Of a stretch of 33,826 nt of DNA, positions 7,789 to 16,131 are shown piece by piece (position 1 is the first letter of the stretch; the number at the start of each line of letters is the position of its first letter). The notes under the pieces were generated by a model. It had not been told where the DNA came from, did not search any database, and saw only the letters and a program-made list of their open reading frames with translations. The position numbers and the translations under genes were made by a program. Origin of the DNA: Actinomycetota bacterium (GTDB taxonomy: Bacteria > Actinomycetota > Acidimicrobiia > IMCC26256 > PALSA-555). The stretch lies in the NCBI GenBank assembly GCA_016870595.1, contig VGBI01000019.1, positions 1 to 33,826 on the forward strand, read 5' to 3'.

Positions 7789-7814
7789 TCGTGGCCGCGC
7801 CCGGCGCCTGATCG
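7771..7814 (+). repeat. Imperfect 21-bp direct repeat across the birA stop
   Basis: GCCGCGCCCAGCGCCTGATCG (7771-7791, written here as one 21-base unit ending after the stop) recurs at 7794-7814 with a single mismatch and a 23-bp period. The first copy holds the birA TGA and the second lies immediately downstream. Confidence 0.8.
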
Positions 7815-7838
7815 CGGGCGTTCCCCGGCGCGGATCAG
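7808..7838. terminator. Possible hairpin at the birA/pabC convergent junction
   Basis: CTGATCGCG (7808-7816) pairs with CGC-G-GATCAG (7829-7838) to form a 9-bp stem with one bulged G and a 12-nt loop. The right arm covers the pabC stop codon. Convergent position supports a terminator role, but the hairpin is modest and has no T tract. Confidence 0.3.
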
Positions 7839-8704
7839 TCGAGCTCGCGCCCGCTCGTCACCAGTGCCCGGAACGCGCCGCGGAGCGCGACCGTCACCGG
7901 GCCGGGTGCGAACGGGAGCCCGACCCCGTCGACGCGTCCGATGGCCTGCACCTCGCGGGTGCTCGACGTGAGGAAGGCCTCGTCGGCGGTCCGGAGCGCG
8001 TCGACGGGTGTGGCGACCTCCTCGATCGCGATGCCGACGGCGGCGGCGCACTCGAGCACGAGGGCCCGGGTGACCCCGAGGAGGCACCCGGCGTCGCCGG
8101 GGGGCGTGCGGACGCGGCCGTCGTGCACCACGAACACGTTCGATCCGGTGGCCTCGCACAGGTCACCCCGGGTGTTGGCGAAGATCGCCTCGGCCGCGCC
8201 CTGCTCGTGGGCCCACGCAAGCGCGCGGACGTTCTCGGCGTAGGAGATCGTCTTGAGTCCTGCGGTCGCACCGCGCTCGTTGCGGGTCCAGGGCACGACC
8301 ACGACGGTCTCGGTGTCGGCGAACGCCCGCAGCGCCCCCATCGCGACCACGACGGTCGGGGGCGCATCACCCCGCTCGCTGCCGAGCGGGGCGGGCCCTC
8401 CGGTCACGGTGATGCGGAGGCGGCCGTCACGGGTCGGTGCCGCACCGATCACCGCGTCGGCCGCCGCGCGCAGCGCGGCGCGGTCGGGGAGCGGGAGGCC
8501 GAGGGCGCCGGCCGACCGGTGGAGGCGGTCGAGGTGGCGGGCCCAGGCGAGGGGGCGACCGTCGTAGACCCGCAACGTCTCGAACACGCCGTCGCCGGTG
8601 AGCAGCCCGTGGTCCATGGGTGAGATCCGCGCCTCGGTCACGGGCACGAGGGCGCCGTCGCACCAGACCATCTCGGGCGCTGCTCCGGTGCCGGGCCGGT
8701 TCAC
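7835..8704 (-). CDS. pabC: Class IV PLP aminotransferase, probable 4-amino-4-deoxychorismate lyase
   Basis: Fold-type IV PLP enzyme of 289 residues. Motifs include HGLLTGDGVFETLRVYDGR near the N-terminus, the RLRITVTGG segment, the catalytic lysine Lys151 in GLKTISYAEN, and the PLP-phosphate loop region EATGSNVFVV. This family also contains branched-chain and D-amino-acid aminotransferases. The assignment to aminodeoxychorismate lyase, which releases pyruvate to give p-aminobenzoate for folate, rests mainly on its tight coupling to pabB. The GTG at 8704 overlaps the pabB stop (GTGA), so I prefer it to the ATG at 8671, which would shorten the protein by 11 residues. It converges on birA. Confidence 0.82.
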   Translation of the reverse strand: MNRPGTGAAPEMVWCDGALVPVTEARISPMDHGLLTGDGVFETLRVYDGRPLAWARHLDRLHRSAGALGLPLPDRAALRAAADAVIGAAPTRDGRLRITVTGGPAPLGSERGDAPPTVVVAMGALRAFADTETVVVVPWTRNERGATAGLKTISYAENVRALAWAHEQGAAEAIFANTRGDLCEATGSNVFVVHDGRVRTPPGDAGCLLGVTRALVLECAAAVGIAIEEVATPVDALRTADEAFLTSSTREVQAIGRVDGVGLPFAPGPVTVALRGAFRALVTSGRELD

Positions 8705-9885
8705 GCGAGCACCCGGACGGCGGCGGCGTCGGTCGCGCCGGTGCGCGCGAGCAGACGCCGAGCCTTCAGCTCGGTCTCGGCCCATTCGTGGTCGGGATCG
8801 GAGTCGGCGACGATGCCGCCACCCACGCCGAGCGTGGTGCGGTCGCCGGCGACGACGAAGGTGCGGATCGCGACGGCGAGGTCGCCGGCGCCCCGTTCGG
8901 TGTCGATCCATCCGGTCGCTCCGCAGTAGACGCCGCGGGGCACGGTCTCGAGGTCCTCGATCAGCTGGAGCACCCGGGGCTTCGGGGCCCCGGTGACGGA
9001 GGCGGGCGGACACGTCGCGCGCAGCAGGTCGGCGATGCCGATCCCGGGGCGCAGGCGCCCCCGCACGGTGCTGACCAGGTGGGCGAGCCCCGGGTGGCGC
9101 TCGACTGCGCACAGCGCGGGCACGTGGATCGACCCGGGGCTGCACACGCGCCCGAGGTCGTTGCGGGCGAGGTCGACGATCATCACGTTCTCGGCCCGGT
9201 CCTTCTCGCTACGGGTCAGCGCAGCGGGGTGGGCGGCCGTGCCCTTGATCGGGCGGGTCTCCACGACCGGCCCGTCCCAGCGCAGGAAGGTCTCGGGCGA
9301 CGCACCCGCGACCGCCACCGGTCCGGCGTCGGCGGCGAGCCGGAGCAGCGAGGCGTGGGGCGCGGGCCGGGCCCCGGCCAGGGCCCCGAACACCGTCAGG
9401 GGATCGGCCGGGACGTCCCAGGCCAGGGTCCGGGTGACGTTGACCTGGTAGCAGTCGCCGGCCCGGATGTGCTCGAGTGCGGTGGCGACCGCCGCGCGGT
9501 GCTCGTGGCGGTCGAGCGACGAGCGCACCGCCGGGCCGAGCCGGACCGGTCCCCGGTCGGGCAGGTCGGCGAGGTCGGCGAGATCGGCGACGACCGCCCG
9601 ACGGGCGAAGCGCACGAGCAGGGCGTCGGGGACCCGGCCCGGACCCCGGGTCGCGCGGCCGGGCCGGACCGCCTCCACCGCGTGGCCGAGCTCGAAGCCG
9701 AGGAACCCGGCCCACAGTCCGGGCGTTGCTCCCTCGATGGCCGAGAACACCGCCGACCCCGACGCCTCGAGCACCTCCTCGGGGTCCCACGCAACCAGCC
9801 ACCCGTCGGGTCGTCGCACCACGGCGACCGGGGCGGTGGGGTCGGCCAGCGCCCGGCGGGCGGCGGTCGGCACGCAGGGATCCAC
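8701..9885 (-). CDS. pabB: Aminodeoxychorismate synthase component I (chorismate-binding)
   Basis: A 394-residue chorismate-utilizing enzyme. It carries the family signatures RPIKGTAAHP, DLARNDLGRVC, SVTGAPKPRVLQLIEDLE, YCGATGWID and GGGIVADSDPDHEWAETELKA. With a PabA glutaminase it converts chorismate to 4-amino-4-deoxychorismate. No glutaminase domain is fused and no pabA is in the window. The lysine in PIKGT is the residue used by PabB-type enzymes, which together with the adjacent pabC favours PabB over TrpE. GTG at 9885 is chosen because a TACCCT hexamer lies exactly 6 nt upstream. The frame stays open further 5', but that part is antisense to the neighbouring LCP gene. It is followed by pabC with a 4-nt overlap. 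Confidence 0.88.
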   Translation of the reverse strand: MDPCVPTAARRALADPTAPVAVVRRPDGWLVAWDPEEVLEASGSAVFSAIEGATPGLWAGFLGFELGHAVEAVRPGRATRGPGRVPDALLVRFARRAVVADLADLADLPDRGPVRLGPAVRSSLDRHEHRAAVATALEHIRAGDCYQVNVTRTLAWDVPADPLTVFGALAGARPAPHASLLRLAADAGPVAVAGASPETFLRWDGPVVETRPIKGTAAHPAALTRSEKDRAENVMIVDLARNDLGRVCSPGSIHVPALCAVERHPGLAHLVSTVRGRLRPGIGIADLLRATCPPASVTGAPKPRVLQLIEDLETVPRGVYCGATGWIDTERGAGDLAVAIRTFVVAGDRTTLGVGGGIVADSDPDHEWAETELKARRLLARTGATDAAAVRVLA

Positions 9886-9891
9886 GTCCGG

Positions 9892-9897
9892 AGGGTA
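9892..9897 (-). promoter_or_regulatory. -10-like hexamer TACCCT for pabB
   Basis: On the minus strand TACCCT is followed by CCGGAC and the GTG start, a 6-nt spacer. It defines the pabB start and suggests a leaderless pabBC transcript. Confidence 0.55.
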
Positions 9898-9933
9898 TCC
9901 CCCGGCCGCCGGTGACGACCGCTCGCCCCCCGG

Positions 9934-9939
9934 TAGCCT
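9934..9939 (+). promoter_or_regulatory. -10-like hexamer TAGCCT for the first LCP gene
   Basis: TAGCCT with a 10-nt spacer to the ATG at 9950, implying a leader of only about 4 nt. It lies 36 bp from the divergent pabB hexamer. Confidence 0.45.
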
Positions 9940-9949
9940 CGGGGACCCC

Positions 9950-11413
9950 ATGACCTCGCTGCCGCGCTCCTCCGGCGGTCCCGCGCGCGCGTTCGCCGGC
10001 CGGTTCCTGATCGCCGTCGTGGTCGGCGCGCTGCTCATGGGTGCCGCCGTCATCGGGGTCAACGAGGAGGTGGGGCGCAAGCTCGACCGGATCCCGAAGA
10101 TCGAGCTCACCACCGCCCCGGTCCCCCCGGGCGGGGCCAACTACCTGGTGGTCGGGTCGGACTCCCGGGAGTTCGTCGCCAGCGACCTCGCCGCGACCGC
10201 CTTCGGCGACTCCGCGGTCGAGACCGGCCGCCGGTCCGACACGATCATGCTGGTGCACGTCGAGCCCAAGGCGCAGCGCACCATGGTGGTCTCGTTCCCC
10301 CGCGACCTCTGGGTCAACATCCCGGGCCGGGGCATGAACAAGATCAACGCGGCCTACAACGAGGGGCCGCAGCTGCTCATCGACACGTTGAAGCAGAACT
10401 TCGACGTCGACGTGAACCACTACATCGAGATCGACTTCATGTCGTTCATCGACCTCGTCGACTCGCTCGGCCGGGTCGCCGTCTACTTGCCGTACCAGGC
10501 CCGTGACGCCTACACCGGGCTCGACATCGCCACTCCCGGATGCGTGGAGCTCGACGGGGAGCGCTCGCTGCAGTACGTGCGGTCGCGCTACCTCGAGTTC
10601 GCCAACCCCGGGATCGCCCGCTGGATCCCGGCCGACGTCATCCCCGACCTCGGCCGCATCGGCCGCCAGCAGGAGTTCCTGCGCCGGCTCGCCGGGCTCG
10701 CGGTGCAGAAGAGCCTCGCCAACCCGTTCACCGCCAACGTCGTGGCCGACCGGGTCGTCAAGGGCCTCAAGGTCGACGACGGGTTCGACCGCACCTCCGT
10801 GTTCTCGTTGCTCGACGCGTTCCGGACCCTGAACCCCGACGACCAGTCGGCGCTCGAGATGTTCACGGTCCCCACCCGCGGCGGGCCGAGTCCGGGTGGG
10901 CTGTCCGTGCTCTACGCCGACACCGCCAATCCGCTGTTCGGGCAGATCGTCGAGCGGCTCCGTACCTTCGAGCGGACCCCCGCCCCCCTGCCCGCGCCGG
11001 CGGAGATCCGGGTCCGCGTGGTCAACGCCAGCGGCCGCGAGGGCCTCGAGGTCGCGGTGACGAAGGAGCTGCGCAACCTCGGCTTCGTCACCGTCGACCC
11101 GGTCGAGTCGGCCGACCGGATCGCGAGCATCGACGTCCGGGTGTCGCGTGAGCAGACGGCCAAGGGCAAGCGGGTCCTCCGCTTCATCGAGCCGGCCGCC
11201 CAGCTGACCGTGACCGAACCGAGCGACGTCGACGTGACCCTCGTGCTCGGCCGGGCCTTCGCGGCGATCGCGGTCCCGGCCGACGCCGCCGCCGATCCGG
11301 GTACCCCGGCCGAACCGCCGGCGGCGGCGGAACCGGAGGCGCCCCTCGGCGTCACTCCGCCCGCTGCGCTGCCGGCCAACCTGCCGGCCCCGGCCCCCCG
11401 GATCGGCTGCTGA
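9950..11413 (+). CDS. LytR-CpsA-Psr (LCP) family protein with C-terminal LytR_C domain (copy 1)
   Basis: A 487-residue membrane-anchored phosphotransferase of the family that attaches glycopolymers from polyprenyl-phosphate carriers to peptidoglycan. One N-terminal membrane anchor (about residues 17-38) places the catalytic domain outside the cell. LCP landmarks: NYLVVGSDSRE, the GRRSDTIMLVHVEP segment, VVSFPRDLWVNIPG, KINAAYNEG, and the later arginine motif LQYVRSRYLEF. After about residue 345 comes a LytR_C-type domain (EIRVRVVNASGREGLEVAV). The C-terminus is Pro/Ala-rich. In mycobacteria such proteins join arabinogalactan to peptidoglycan. A close paralog follows after a 1-nt gap. The likely polymer here is unknown, but an AftA-like enzyme 19 kb away makes an arabinose-containing polymer possible. 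Confidence 0.9.
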   Translation: MTSLPRSSGGPARAFAGRFLIAVVVGALLMGAAVIGVNEEVGRKLDRIPKIELTTAPVPPGGANYLVVGSDSREFVASDLAATAFGDSAVETGRRSDTIMLVHVEPKAQRTMVVSFPRDLWVNIPGRGMNKINAAYNEGPQLLIDTLKQNFDVDVNHYIEIDFMSFIDLVDSLGRVAVYLPYQARDAYTGLDIATPGCVELDGERSLQYVRSRYLEFANPGIARWIPADVIPDLGRIGRQQEFLRRLAGLAVQKSLANPFTANVVADRVVKGLKVDDGFDRTSVFSLLDAFRTLNPDDQSALEMFTVPTRGGPSPGGLSVLYADTANPLFGQIVERLRTFERTPAPLPAPAEIRVRVVNASGREGLEVAVTKELRNLGFVTVDPVESADRIASIDVRVSREQTAKGKRVLRFIEPAAQLTVTEPSDVDVTLVLGRAFAAIAVPADAAADPGTPAEPPAAAEPEAPLGVTPPAALPANLPAPAPRIGC

Positions 11414-11414
11414 G

Positions 11415-12827
11415 GTGGCGCAGGGTGCCGGGTCGGCGGTCGGGCGGTTCGCGGCCCGGCTCGTCATCGCCCTGGTCCTCACCGCGGCGGTGGTGACCGC
11501 CGGGGTCGTGGCGGTGAACTCGGCCATCGACGACGAGCTGGCCCGCATCCCCCGCATCGAGGTCGCCACGGTCCCGGCGCCGGCCGCCGGGGCGAACTAC
11601 CTGGTGGTCGGCTCCGACAGCCGGGCCTTCGTCGAGACGGCGGAGGAGCAGCGGGCCTTCGGCAATCCCGACGTGGAGGCCGGTCGGCGCTCCGACACGA
11701 TGATGATCGTCCACGTCGAGCCGGGCGCAGGACGCAGCCTCGTGGTGTCGTTCCCGCGCGACCTGTGGGTGAACGTCCCCGGGATCGGCAACACGAAGAT
11801 CAACGCGGCGTACAACTCCGATCTCGGTGGCGGTCCCGACGCGCTGATCGGCGCGCTGCGCGCCAACTTCGGCATCGACGTCAACCACTACGTCGAGGTC
11901 GACTTCCAGACGTTCGAGTCGATGGTGAACGCCGTGGGCACCGTCCCCGTGTACGTCGACCGGCCGGTGATCGACAACTTCACCGGCTTCGTCGCCGTGT
12001 CCGCCGGGTGCTACCAGCTCGGGGGCACCGAGGCGCTCGCCTGGTTGCGGTCCCGGCACCTCGAGTACCTCGACCCGACGACGGGACGCCTCGTGGCCGA
12101 TCCCCGCGCCGACATCGGGCGCATCGAGCGCCAGCAGGACTTCATCCGCCGGCTGGCCGGGCTCGTGGTCGAGCGGAGCCTCGCCGACCCGCTCGAGGGG
12201 CGCGCCATCGTGCGCAACGCGGTGGGAGGCCTACGGGTCGACCAGTCCTTCGACCGCCGCGCCGCCTTCGGCCTCGTCCAGGCGTTCCGCTCGATGAGCT
12301 CCGGCGACACCAGCGCGATCGAGTTCGTCACCTTCCCTTACACCGAGGGCAACGCCGGTGGGCAGGCGGTGCTGTTCCCCGACCGCACCAACGGGGCGTC
12401 CCTGCTCGAGCGGCTCTCGACCTTCGCGACCGGCCCGGCGCCGGCTCCGCTGCAGCCCGCCGACGTGCGGGTCCGGGTGGTCAACGGCTCCGGGCGCTCG
12501 GGCCTCGCGGAGCGGGTGATGAACGACCTCGTCGCCGCCGGCTACGTGAAGGGCGGCACGGGCAACGACGAGCGAGGCCGGGTCGCGGTGACCGAGGTGC
12601 GCTACGCCGACGGCGCCGCCGACAAGGCCCGGCTCGTGCTCGGGACGGTGGGGGCGGGGGCCAAGCTCGTCGGCGACCCGACGCTGACCGCCACCGACGT
12701 GCAGGTGGTGCTGGGCGCGGACTTCACCGGTCTTCCCGGTGCGACGGCCGGTGCCCCCGCGGGCGCCCCGGCCGGGGGCCCGGCCCCGGCTGCGCCGGCG
12801 CCCGACCCCGCTGCGACCTGCCGCTGA
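11415..12827 (+). CDS. LytR-CpsA-Psr (LCP) family protein with C-terminal LytR_C domain (copy 2)
   Basis: A 470-residue paralog of the preceding gene with the same plan: N-terminal membrane anchor (about 14-35), LCP domain with NYLVVGSDSRAF, GRRSDTMMIVHVEPGAG, VVSFPRDLWVNVPG, KINAAYN and LAWLRSRHLEYLDP, then a LytR_C domain (DVRVRVVNGSGRSGLAERV) and a Pro/Ala/Gly-rich tail. By eye the two proteins are similar over their whole length, including the IGRQQEFLRRLAG / IERQQDFIRRLAG block, which indicates tandem duplication. The GTG start follows the upstream TGA after one base, so the pair should be translationally coupled. The gene converges on xthA with a 9-bp gap and no visible hairpin. Whether the two copies share one substrate cannot be told. 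Confidence 0.9.
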   Translation: MAQGAGSAVGRFAARLVIALVLTAAVVTAGVVAVNSAIDDELARIPRIEVATVPAPAAGANYLVVGSDSRAFVETAEEQRAFGNPDVEAGRRSDTMMIVHVEPGAGRSLVVSFPRDLWVNVPGIGNTKINAAYNSDLGGGPDALIGALRANFGIDVNHYVEVDFQTFESMVNAVGTVPVYVDRPVIDNFTGFVAVSAGCYQLGGTEALAWLRSRHLEYLDPTTGRLVADPRADIGRIERQQDFIRRLAGLVVERSLADPLEGRAIVRNAVGGLRVDQSFDRRAAFGLVQAFRSMSSGDTSAIEFVTFPYTEGNAGGQAVLFPDRTNGASLLERLSTFATGPAPAPLQPADVRVRVVNGSGRSGLAERVMNDLVAAGYVKGGTGNDERGRVAVTEVRYADGAADKARLVLGTVGAGAKLVGDPTLTATDVQVVLGADFTGLPGATAGAPAGAPAGGPAPAAPAPDPAATCR

Positions 12828-12836
12828 GCCGGTGAC

Positions 12837-13619
12837 TCAGGCGGGGTCGGCGAGGTCCACGACCACGGGGGCGTGGTCCGAGGGCTGCTGACCCTTCCGG
12901 GCGTTGCGGTCGACGACCGCCCAGGTGACCCGCTCGGCCAGGGGGGCGGTGACCAGCACGAGGTCGATGCGCATCCCCCGGTGCTGGTGGAAGTCGCCCC
13001 GGCGGTAGTCCCAGTACGAGTACAGGCGGTCGTCGGGGTAGCGGGCGCGGAAGGCGTCGACCAGCCCCCAGTCGCACAGCGCACCGATGGCGGCGCGCTC
13101 CGCCGGGGTGACGTGGGTCGAGCCGGCGAAGGCCGCGACCGACCACACGTCGCGGTCGTCGGGGGCGACGTTGAAGTCGCCGAGCACCGCGAGGGGGTCG
13201 GTGGGCGCGGCCCCGGCCTGCAGCCAGGCCCGGAGCTGCCCGAGCCACGCCAGCTTGCGGACGTAGTGGTCGGTGTCCACCTCACGACCGTTCGGGACGT
13301 ACACGCTCACGATGCGCACGCCCCCGCAGGTGGCCGCGATCAGGCGGGCCTCCCCGTCGTAGGGGTCGTCGAGGGCGCCGAACCCGTGGGTCACGTCGCT
13401 GATCCCGACCCGGGAGAGGATGGCCACGCCGTTCCACTGGCCCTGGCCATGGTGCACGGCGTCGTAGCCGAGCGCGGCGAAGGTCAGCGCTGGGAACGCC
13501 TTGTCGGTGCACTTGGTCTCCTGGAGGCACAGCACGTCGGGCTGGGCGCCGGCGAGCCATTCCTCGACCCGGGGGAGGCGCGCCTTGAGCGAGTTCACGT
13601 TCCAGGTCGCGATGCGCAC
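12837..13619 (-). CDS. xthA: Exodeoxyribonuclease III (AP endonuclease family)
   Basis: A 260-residue metal-dependent endonuclease/exonuclease/phosphatase-fold enzyme that cleaves 5' of abasic sites and degrades 3' ends in base-excision repair. All classic motifs are seen: N-terminal IATWNVNSLKAR, the metal-binding glutamate in CLQETKC, VSVYVPNG, LGDFNVAP, the substrate-binding RIDLVLVT and the catalytic SDHAPVVVDL near the C-terminus. Length is normal. The start is GTG at 13619, with TACGCT placed 6 nt upstream and no ribosome-binding site. The catalytic set is complete, so an active enzyme is expected. Confidence 0.93.
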   Translation of the reverse strand: MRIATWNVNSLKARLPRVEEWLAGAQPDVLCLQETKCTDKAFPALTFAALGYDAVHHGQGQWNGVAILSRVGISDVTHGFGALDDPYDGEARLIAATCGGVRIVSVYVPNGREVDTDHYVRKLAWLGQLRAWLQAGAAPTDPLAVLGDFNVAPDDRDVWSVAAFAGSTHVTPAERAAIGALCDWGLVDAFRARYPDDRLYSYWDYRRGDFHQHRGMRIDLVLVTAPLAERVTWAVVDRNARKGQQPSDHAPVVVDLADPA

Positions 13620-13625
13620 CGCGGG

Positions 13626-13631
13626 AGCGTA
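13626..13631 (-). promoter_or_regulatory. -10-like hexamer TACGCT for xthA
   Basis: Minus-strand TACGCT, then CCCGCG, then the GTG start: a 6-nt spacer, consistent with a leaderless transcript. Confidence 0.55.
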
Positions 13632-13657
13632 GCGAGCGGGGGCGCAGGGGCCGCGCC

Positions 13658-13663
13658 TAGTGT
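13658..13663 (+). promoter_or_regulatory. Possible -10 element TAGTGT for the racemase gene
   Basis: TAGTGT lies 82 nt before the GTG at 13746. If used, it gives a leader of about 76 nt, unlike the leaderless genes around it. Support is weak beyond the motif. Confidence 0.3.
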
Positions 13664-13734
13664 GCCGTCGTCGTCAGGGACGTGCCGCCCCCGTCGGCGA
13701 CGGGGCGCAGAGACCAGCGCGCGTGGGCGCGCCG

Positions 13735-13741
13735 AAGGAGG
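13735..13741 (+). promoter_or_regulatory. Strong Shine-Dalgarno sequence AAGGAGG
   Basis: AAGGAGG sits 4 nt before the GTG at 13746 and decides this start. It is the clearest ribosome-binding site in the window and contrasts with the many genes that have none. Confidence 0.8.
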
Positions 13742-13745
13742 ACCG

Positions 13746-14888
13746 GTGCCGGGACCGCTCGCAGGGGTGAAGGTCGTGGAGCTGACCGGGATCGGGCCGG
13801 GCCCGTTCACCGCGATGCTGCTCTCCGACATGGGGGCCGAGGTGATCAAGGTCGACCGGGCCCAGTGGGCCGGGCTCCCGCAGGCCCCCGGCGGGGTCGA
13901 GGTGCTCGACCGCGGTCGGCGCTCGGTCGCGGTCGACCTCAAGCAGCCCGCCGGGGTCGAGTCGGTCCTGCGGCTGGTCGAGGGCGCCGACGCCCTGATC
14001 GAGGGCTACCGGCCCGGTGTGGCCGAGCGCCTCGGCGTCGGGCCCGACGTCTGCCTCGCCCGCAACCCGCGCCTCGTCTACGGGCGGATGACCGGGTGGG
14101 GTCAGGACGGCCCGCTCGCCAACGCGGCCGGGCACGACATCAACTACATCTCGGTCGGCGGTGCGCTCGCGCACATCGGTCGGGCCGGCGGCAAGCCCAC
14201 CCCGCCGATCAACCTCGTCGGCGACTTCGGTGGCGGCGGGATGCTGTGCGCGTTCGGCGTGGTGTGTGGGCTCCTCGAGGCCCGGACGTCGGGTCGGGGC
14301 CAGGTGGTCGACGCTGCGATGATCGACGGCACCGCGACCCTCATGGCGATGATCTGGGGGGTGCGGGCGAGCGGCGGGTGGCACGAGGAGCTGGGCACGA
14401 ACTTCCTCGACACCGGTCGGGCCAACTACGAGGTCTACGAGACGAGCGACGGCAAGTACGTGTCGATCGGCTCGCTGGAGCCCCAGTTCTACGCCGAGCT
14501 CCTCGAGCGGCTGGGCCTCGCCGACGAGGATCTGCCCCACCCGGCCGACGTGACCGGGGTCGACCGGCTGCGCGCCCGCTTCACCGAGGTGTTCCGCACC
14601 AAGACCCGCGACGAGTGGTGCGCCGAGCTCGAGGGCACCGACGTCTGCTTCGCGCCGGTGCTGCCCATGTCGGAGGTGGCCACCCACCCCCACATCCGGG
14701 CCCGCAACACGATCGTGGAGTACGAGGGCGTCCTGCAGCCGGCCCCGGCCCCGCGCTTCTCCCGCACCCCGGGCGAGATCCAGCGCGGACGGTCGAAGCC
14801 GGGCGAGCACACCGACGAGATCCTCGCCGAGTTCGGCTTCGCACCCGACGAGATCACGACCCTGCGGGCGGCGGGTGCGGTCGCCTGA
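13746..14888 (+). CDS. mcr: Alpha-methylacyl-CoA racemase (family III CoA-transferase fold)
   Basis: A 380-residue CaiB/BaiF-fold protein. The N-terminus (PLAGVKVVELTGIGPGPFTA, then MLLSDMGAEVIKVDR) is typical. The three catalytic residues of M. tuberculosis MCR (His126, Asp156, Glu241) match His130 (AGHDINY), Asp160 (VGDFGGGGM) and Glu245 (SLEPQFY), each shifted by four. This supports a 2-methylacyl-CoA racemase that epimerizes (R)- to (S)-2-methylacyl-CoA before beta-oxidation of branched chains or sterol side chains, rather than a true CoA-transferase. The GTG start is fixed by the strong AAGGAGG just upstream. The gene converges on purK with a 9-bp gap. The crotonase and MeaB at the window start fit the same catabolic theme. 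Confidence 0.9.
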   Translation: MPGPLAGVKVVELTGIGPGPFTAMLLSDMGAEVIKVDRAQWAGLPQAPGGVEVLDRGRRSVAVDLKQPAGVESVLRLVEGADALIEGYRPGVAERLGVGPDVCLARNPRLVYGRMTGWGQDGPLANAAGHDINYISVGGALAHIGRAGGKPTPPINLVGDFGGGGMLCAFGVVCGLLEARTSGRGQVVDAAMIDGTATLMAMIWGVRASGGWHEELGTNFLDTGRANYEVYETSDGKYVSIGSLEPQFYAELLERLGLADEDLPHPADVTGVDRLRARFTEVFRTKTRDEWCAELEGTDVCFAPVLPMSEVATHPHIRARNTIVEYEGVLQPAPAPRFSRTPGEIQRGRSKPGEHTDEILAEFGFAPDEITTLRAAGAVA

Positions 14889-14897
14889 GGGCTGCGG

Positions 14898-16013
14898 CTA
14901 GCCCAGGGTGCCGGGGGCGATCGCGAGCAGTCGGGCGAGCCGATCGTCGAGCACGGCGGGGGTCTCGGCCACGACGGTGACGTGGCCGACCTTCCGGCCG
15001 GGGCGCGGTGCCTTGCCGTACTCGTGCAGCCGGGCCCCGGGGACCGCGAGCACCGCCTCGCGCGGGGGGAGCGTGCCGATCGCGTTCAGCATGGCGGAGT
15101 GGCCGCGCGCCGCGGGCGACCCGAGGGGCCACCCGAGCACGGCCCGCAGGTGCTGCTCGAACTGGCTGGTCTCGGCGCCCTCGATGGTCCAGTGCCCGGA
15201 GTTGTGGACGCGGGGAGCGATCTCGTTCGCGAGCAACGTACCGCCGACGTCGAAGAGCTCGACGGTGAGGACCCCCACGTAGTCCAGGTCGGCGAGCAGA
15301 CGGGCCGCGATGTCGTCGCCGGCGGCGCGGGTGGCGGGGTCGACGGTGGCCGGGGCCCGGCTGACCCGCAGGATCCCGTCGCGGTGCAGGTTCTCGACCA
15401 GGGGGAACGTGCCGACGGTCCCGTCGACGCCCCGGGCGGCGATGACCGACAGCTCGCGGTCGAAGGGCACCAGCGCCTCGAGGATCAACCCGGTGCTGCC
15501 GAGCTCGGCGAGGGCGGCGAGCCCCTCGGCCGCGGTGCGGATCACCGCCTGTCCCTTGCCGTCGTAGCCGCCGCGCCGGGTCTTGAGCACGGCGGGCACG
15601 CCGATGGCGTCGAGCGCTGCGTCGAGCCCGGCGGCGTCGTCGACCGCAGCGAACTCCGGCACCGGGATGCCGAGGCGGCGGAACGCGGTCTTCTCGGCCA
15701 GGCGGTCCTGGGCCACCTCGAGCGCCCGCCAACCGGGACGCACCGGGACGCGGTCGGCGAGCCGGCGGGCGCCGTCGGCCGGGACGCCCTCCCACTCGTA
15801 GGTGACGACGTCGGCGCCCGCCGCGACCCGGTCGAGGGCCTCGGGGTCACCGAGCGGACCGACCTCGAGTGGCCCGACGGCCACCGCCGGGGCGCCCGCG
15901 ACGGGATCGAGGAACCGGCACCGGATCCCGAGGGGGATCGCGGCCAACCCGAGCATCCGCCCGAGCTGCCCACCGCCGAGCACGGTCACGAGCGGCGACT
16001 CGGGGGAGGTCAT
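14898..16013 (-). CDS. purK: N5-carboxyaminoimidazole ribonucleotide synthase
   Basis: A 371-residue ATP-grasp enzyme that makes N5-CAIR from AIR, ATP and bicarbonate in purine synthesis. Seen: N-terminal VTVLGGGQLGRMLGLAA, TYEWEGVPADG, the ATP-grasp loop LKTRRGGYDGKGQ, FPLVENLHRDGILRVSRAP, the metal-binding EIAPRVHNSGHWTIEG and the family-typical TSQFEQHLRAVLGWPLG. The ATG at 16013 begins MTSPESPLVTVLGGG, placing the Rossmann motif at the expected position. CACACT, one base from the local TANNNT pattern, lies 6 nt before the ATG. The mutase partner purE, often adjacent, is not in this window. Confidence 0.92.
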   Translation of the reverse strand: MTSPESPLVTVLGGGQLGRMLGLAAIPLGIRCRFLDPVAGAPAVAVGPLEVGPLGDPEALDRVAAGADVVTYEWEGVPADGARRLADRVPVRPGWRALEVAQDRLAEKTAFRRLGIPVPEFAAVDDAAGLDAALDAIGVPAVLKTRRGGYDGKGQAVIRTAAEGLAALAELGSTGLILEALVPFDRELSVIAARGVDGTVGTFPLVENLHRDGILRVSRAPATVDPATRAAGDDIAARLLADLDYVGVLTVELFDVGGTLLANEIAPRVHNSGHWTIEGAETSQFEQHLRAVLGWPLGSPAARGHSAMLNAIGTLPPREAVLAVPGARLHEYGKAPRPGRKVGHVTVVAETPAVLDDRLARLLAIAPGTLG

Positions 16014-16094
16014 GACGCCAGTGTGCCCCGAACCCGCGCTCCGTGCGGCAATCGCGCCCGCGCCCCGCTCGGTGGAGGCGCCCGCGCGACGGCG

Positions 16095-16100
16095 TAGGCT
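16095..16100 (+). promoter_or_regulatory. Possible -10 element TAGGCT for the winged-helix gene
   Basis: TAGGCT with 31 nt to the ATG at 16132, which would leave a leader of about 24 nt ending in a G-rich stretch (GGTGGGGTG) that may act as ribosome-binding site. Confidence 0.35.
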
Positions 16101-16131
16101 CCCCCCGACAGACCGAGCGACGGGTGGGGTG

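Noticed and set aside
13674-14810. Minus-strand open frame opposite the racemase gene
   Set aside because: The plus-strand racemase has all three catalytic residues at conserved spacing and a strong ribosome-binding site; the antisense frame has no recognisable features.
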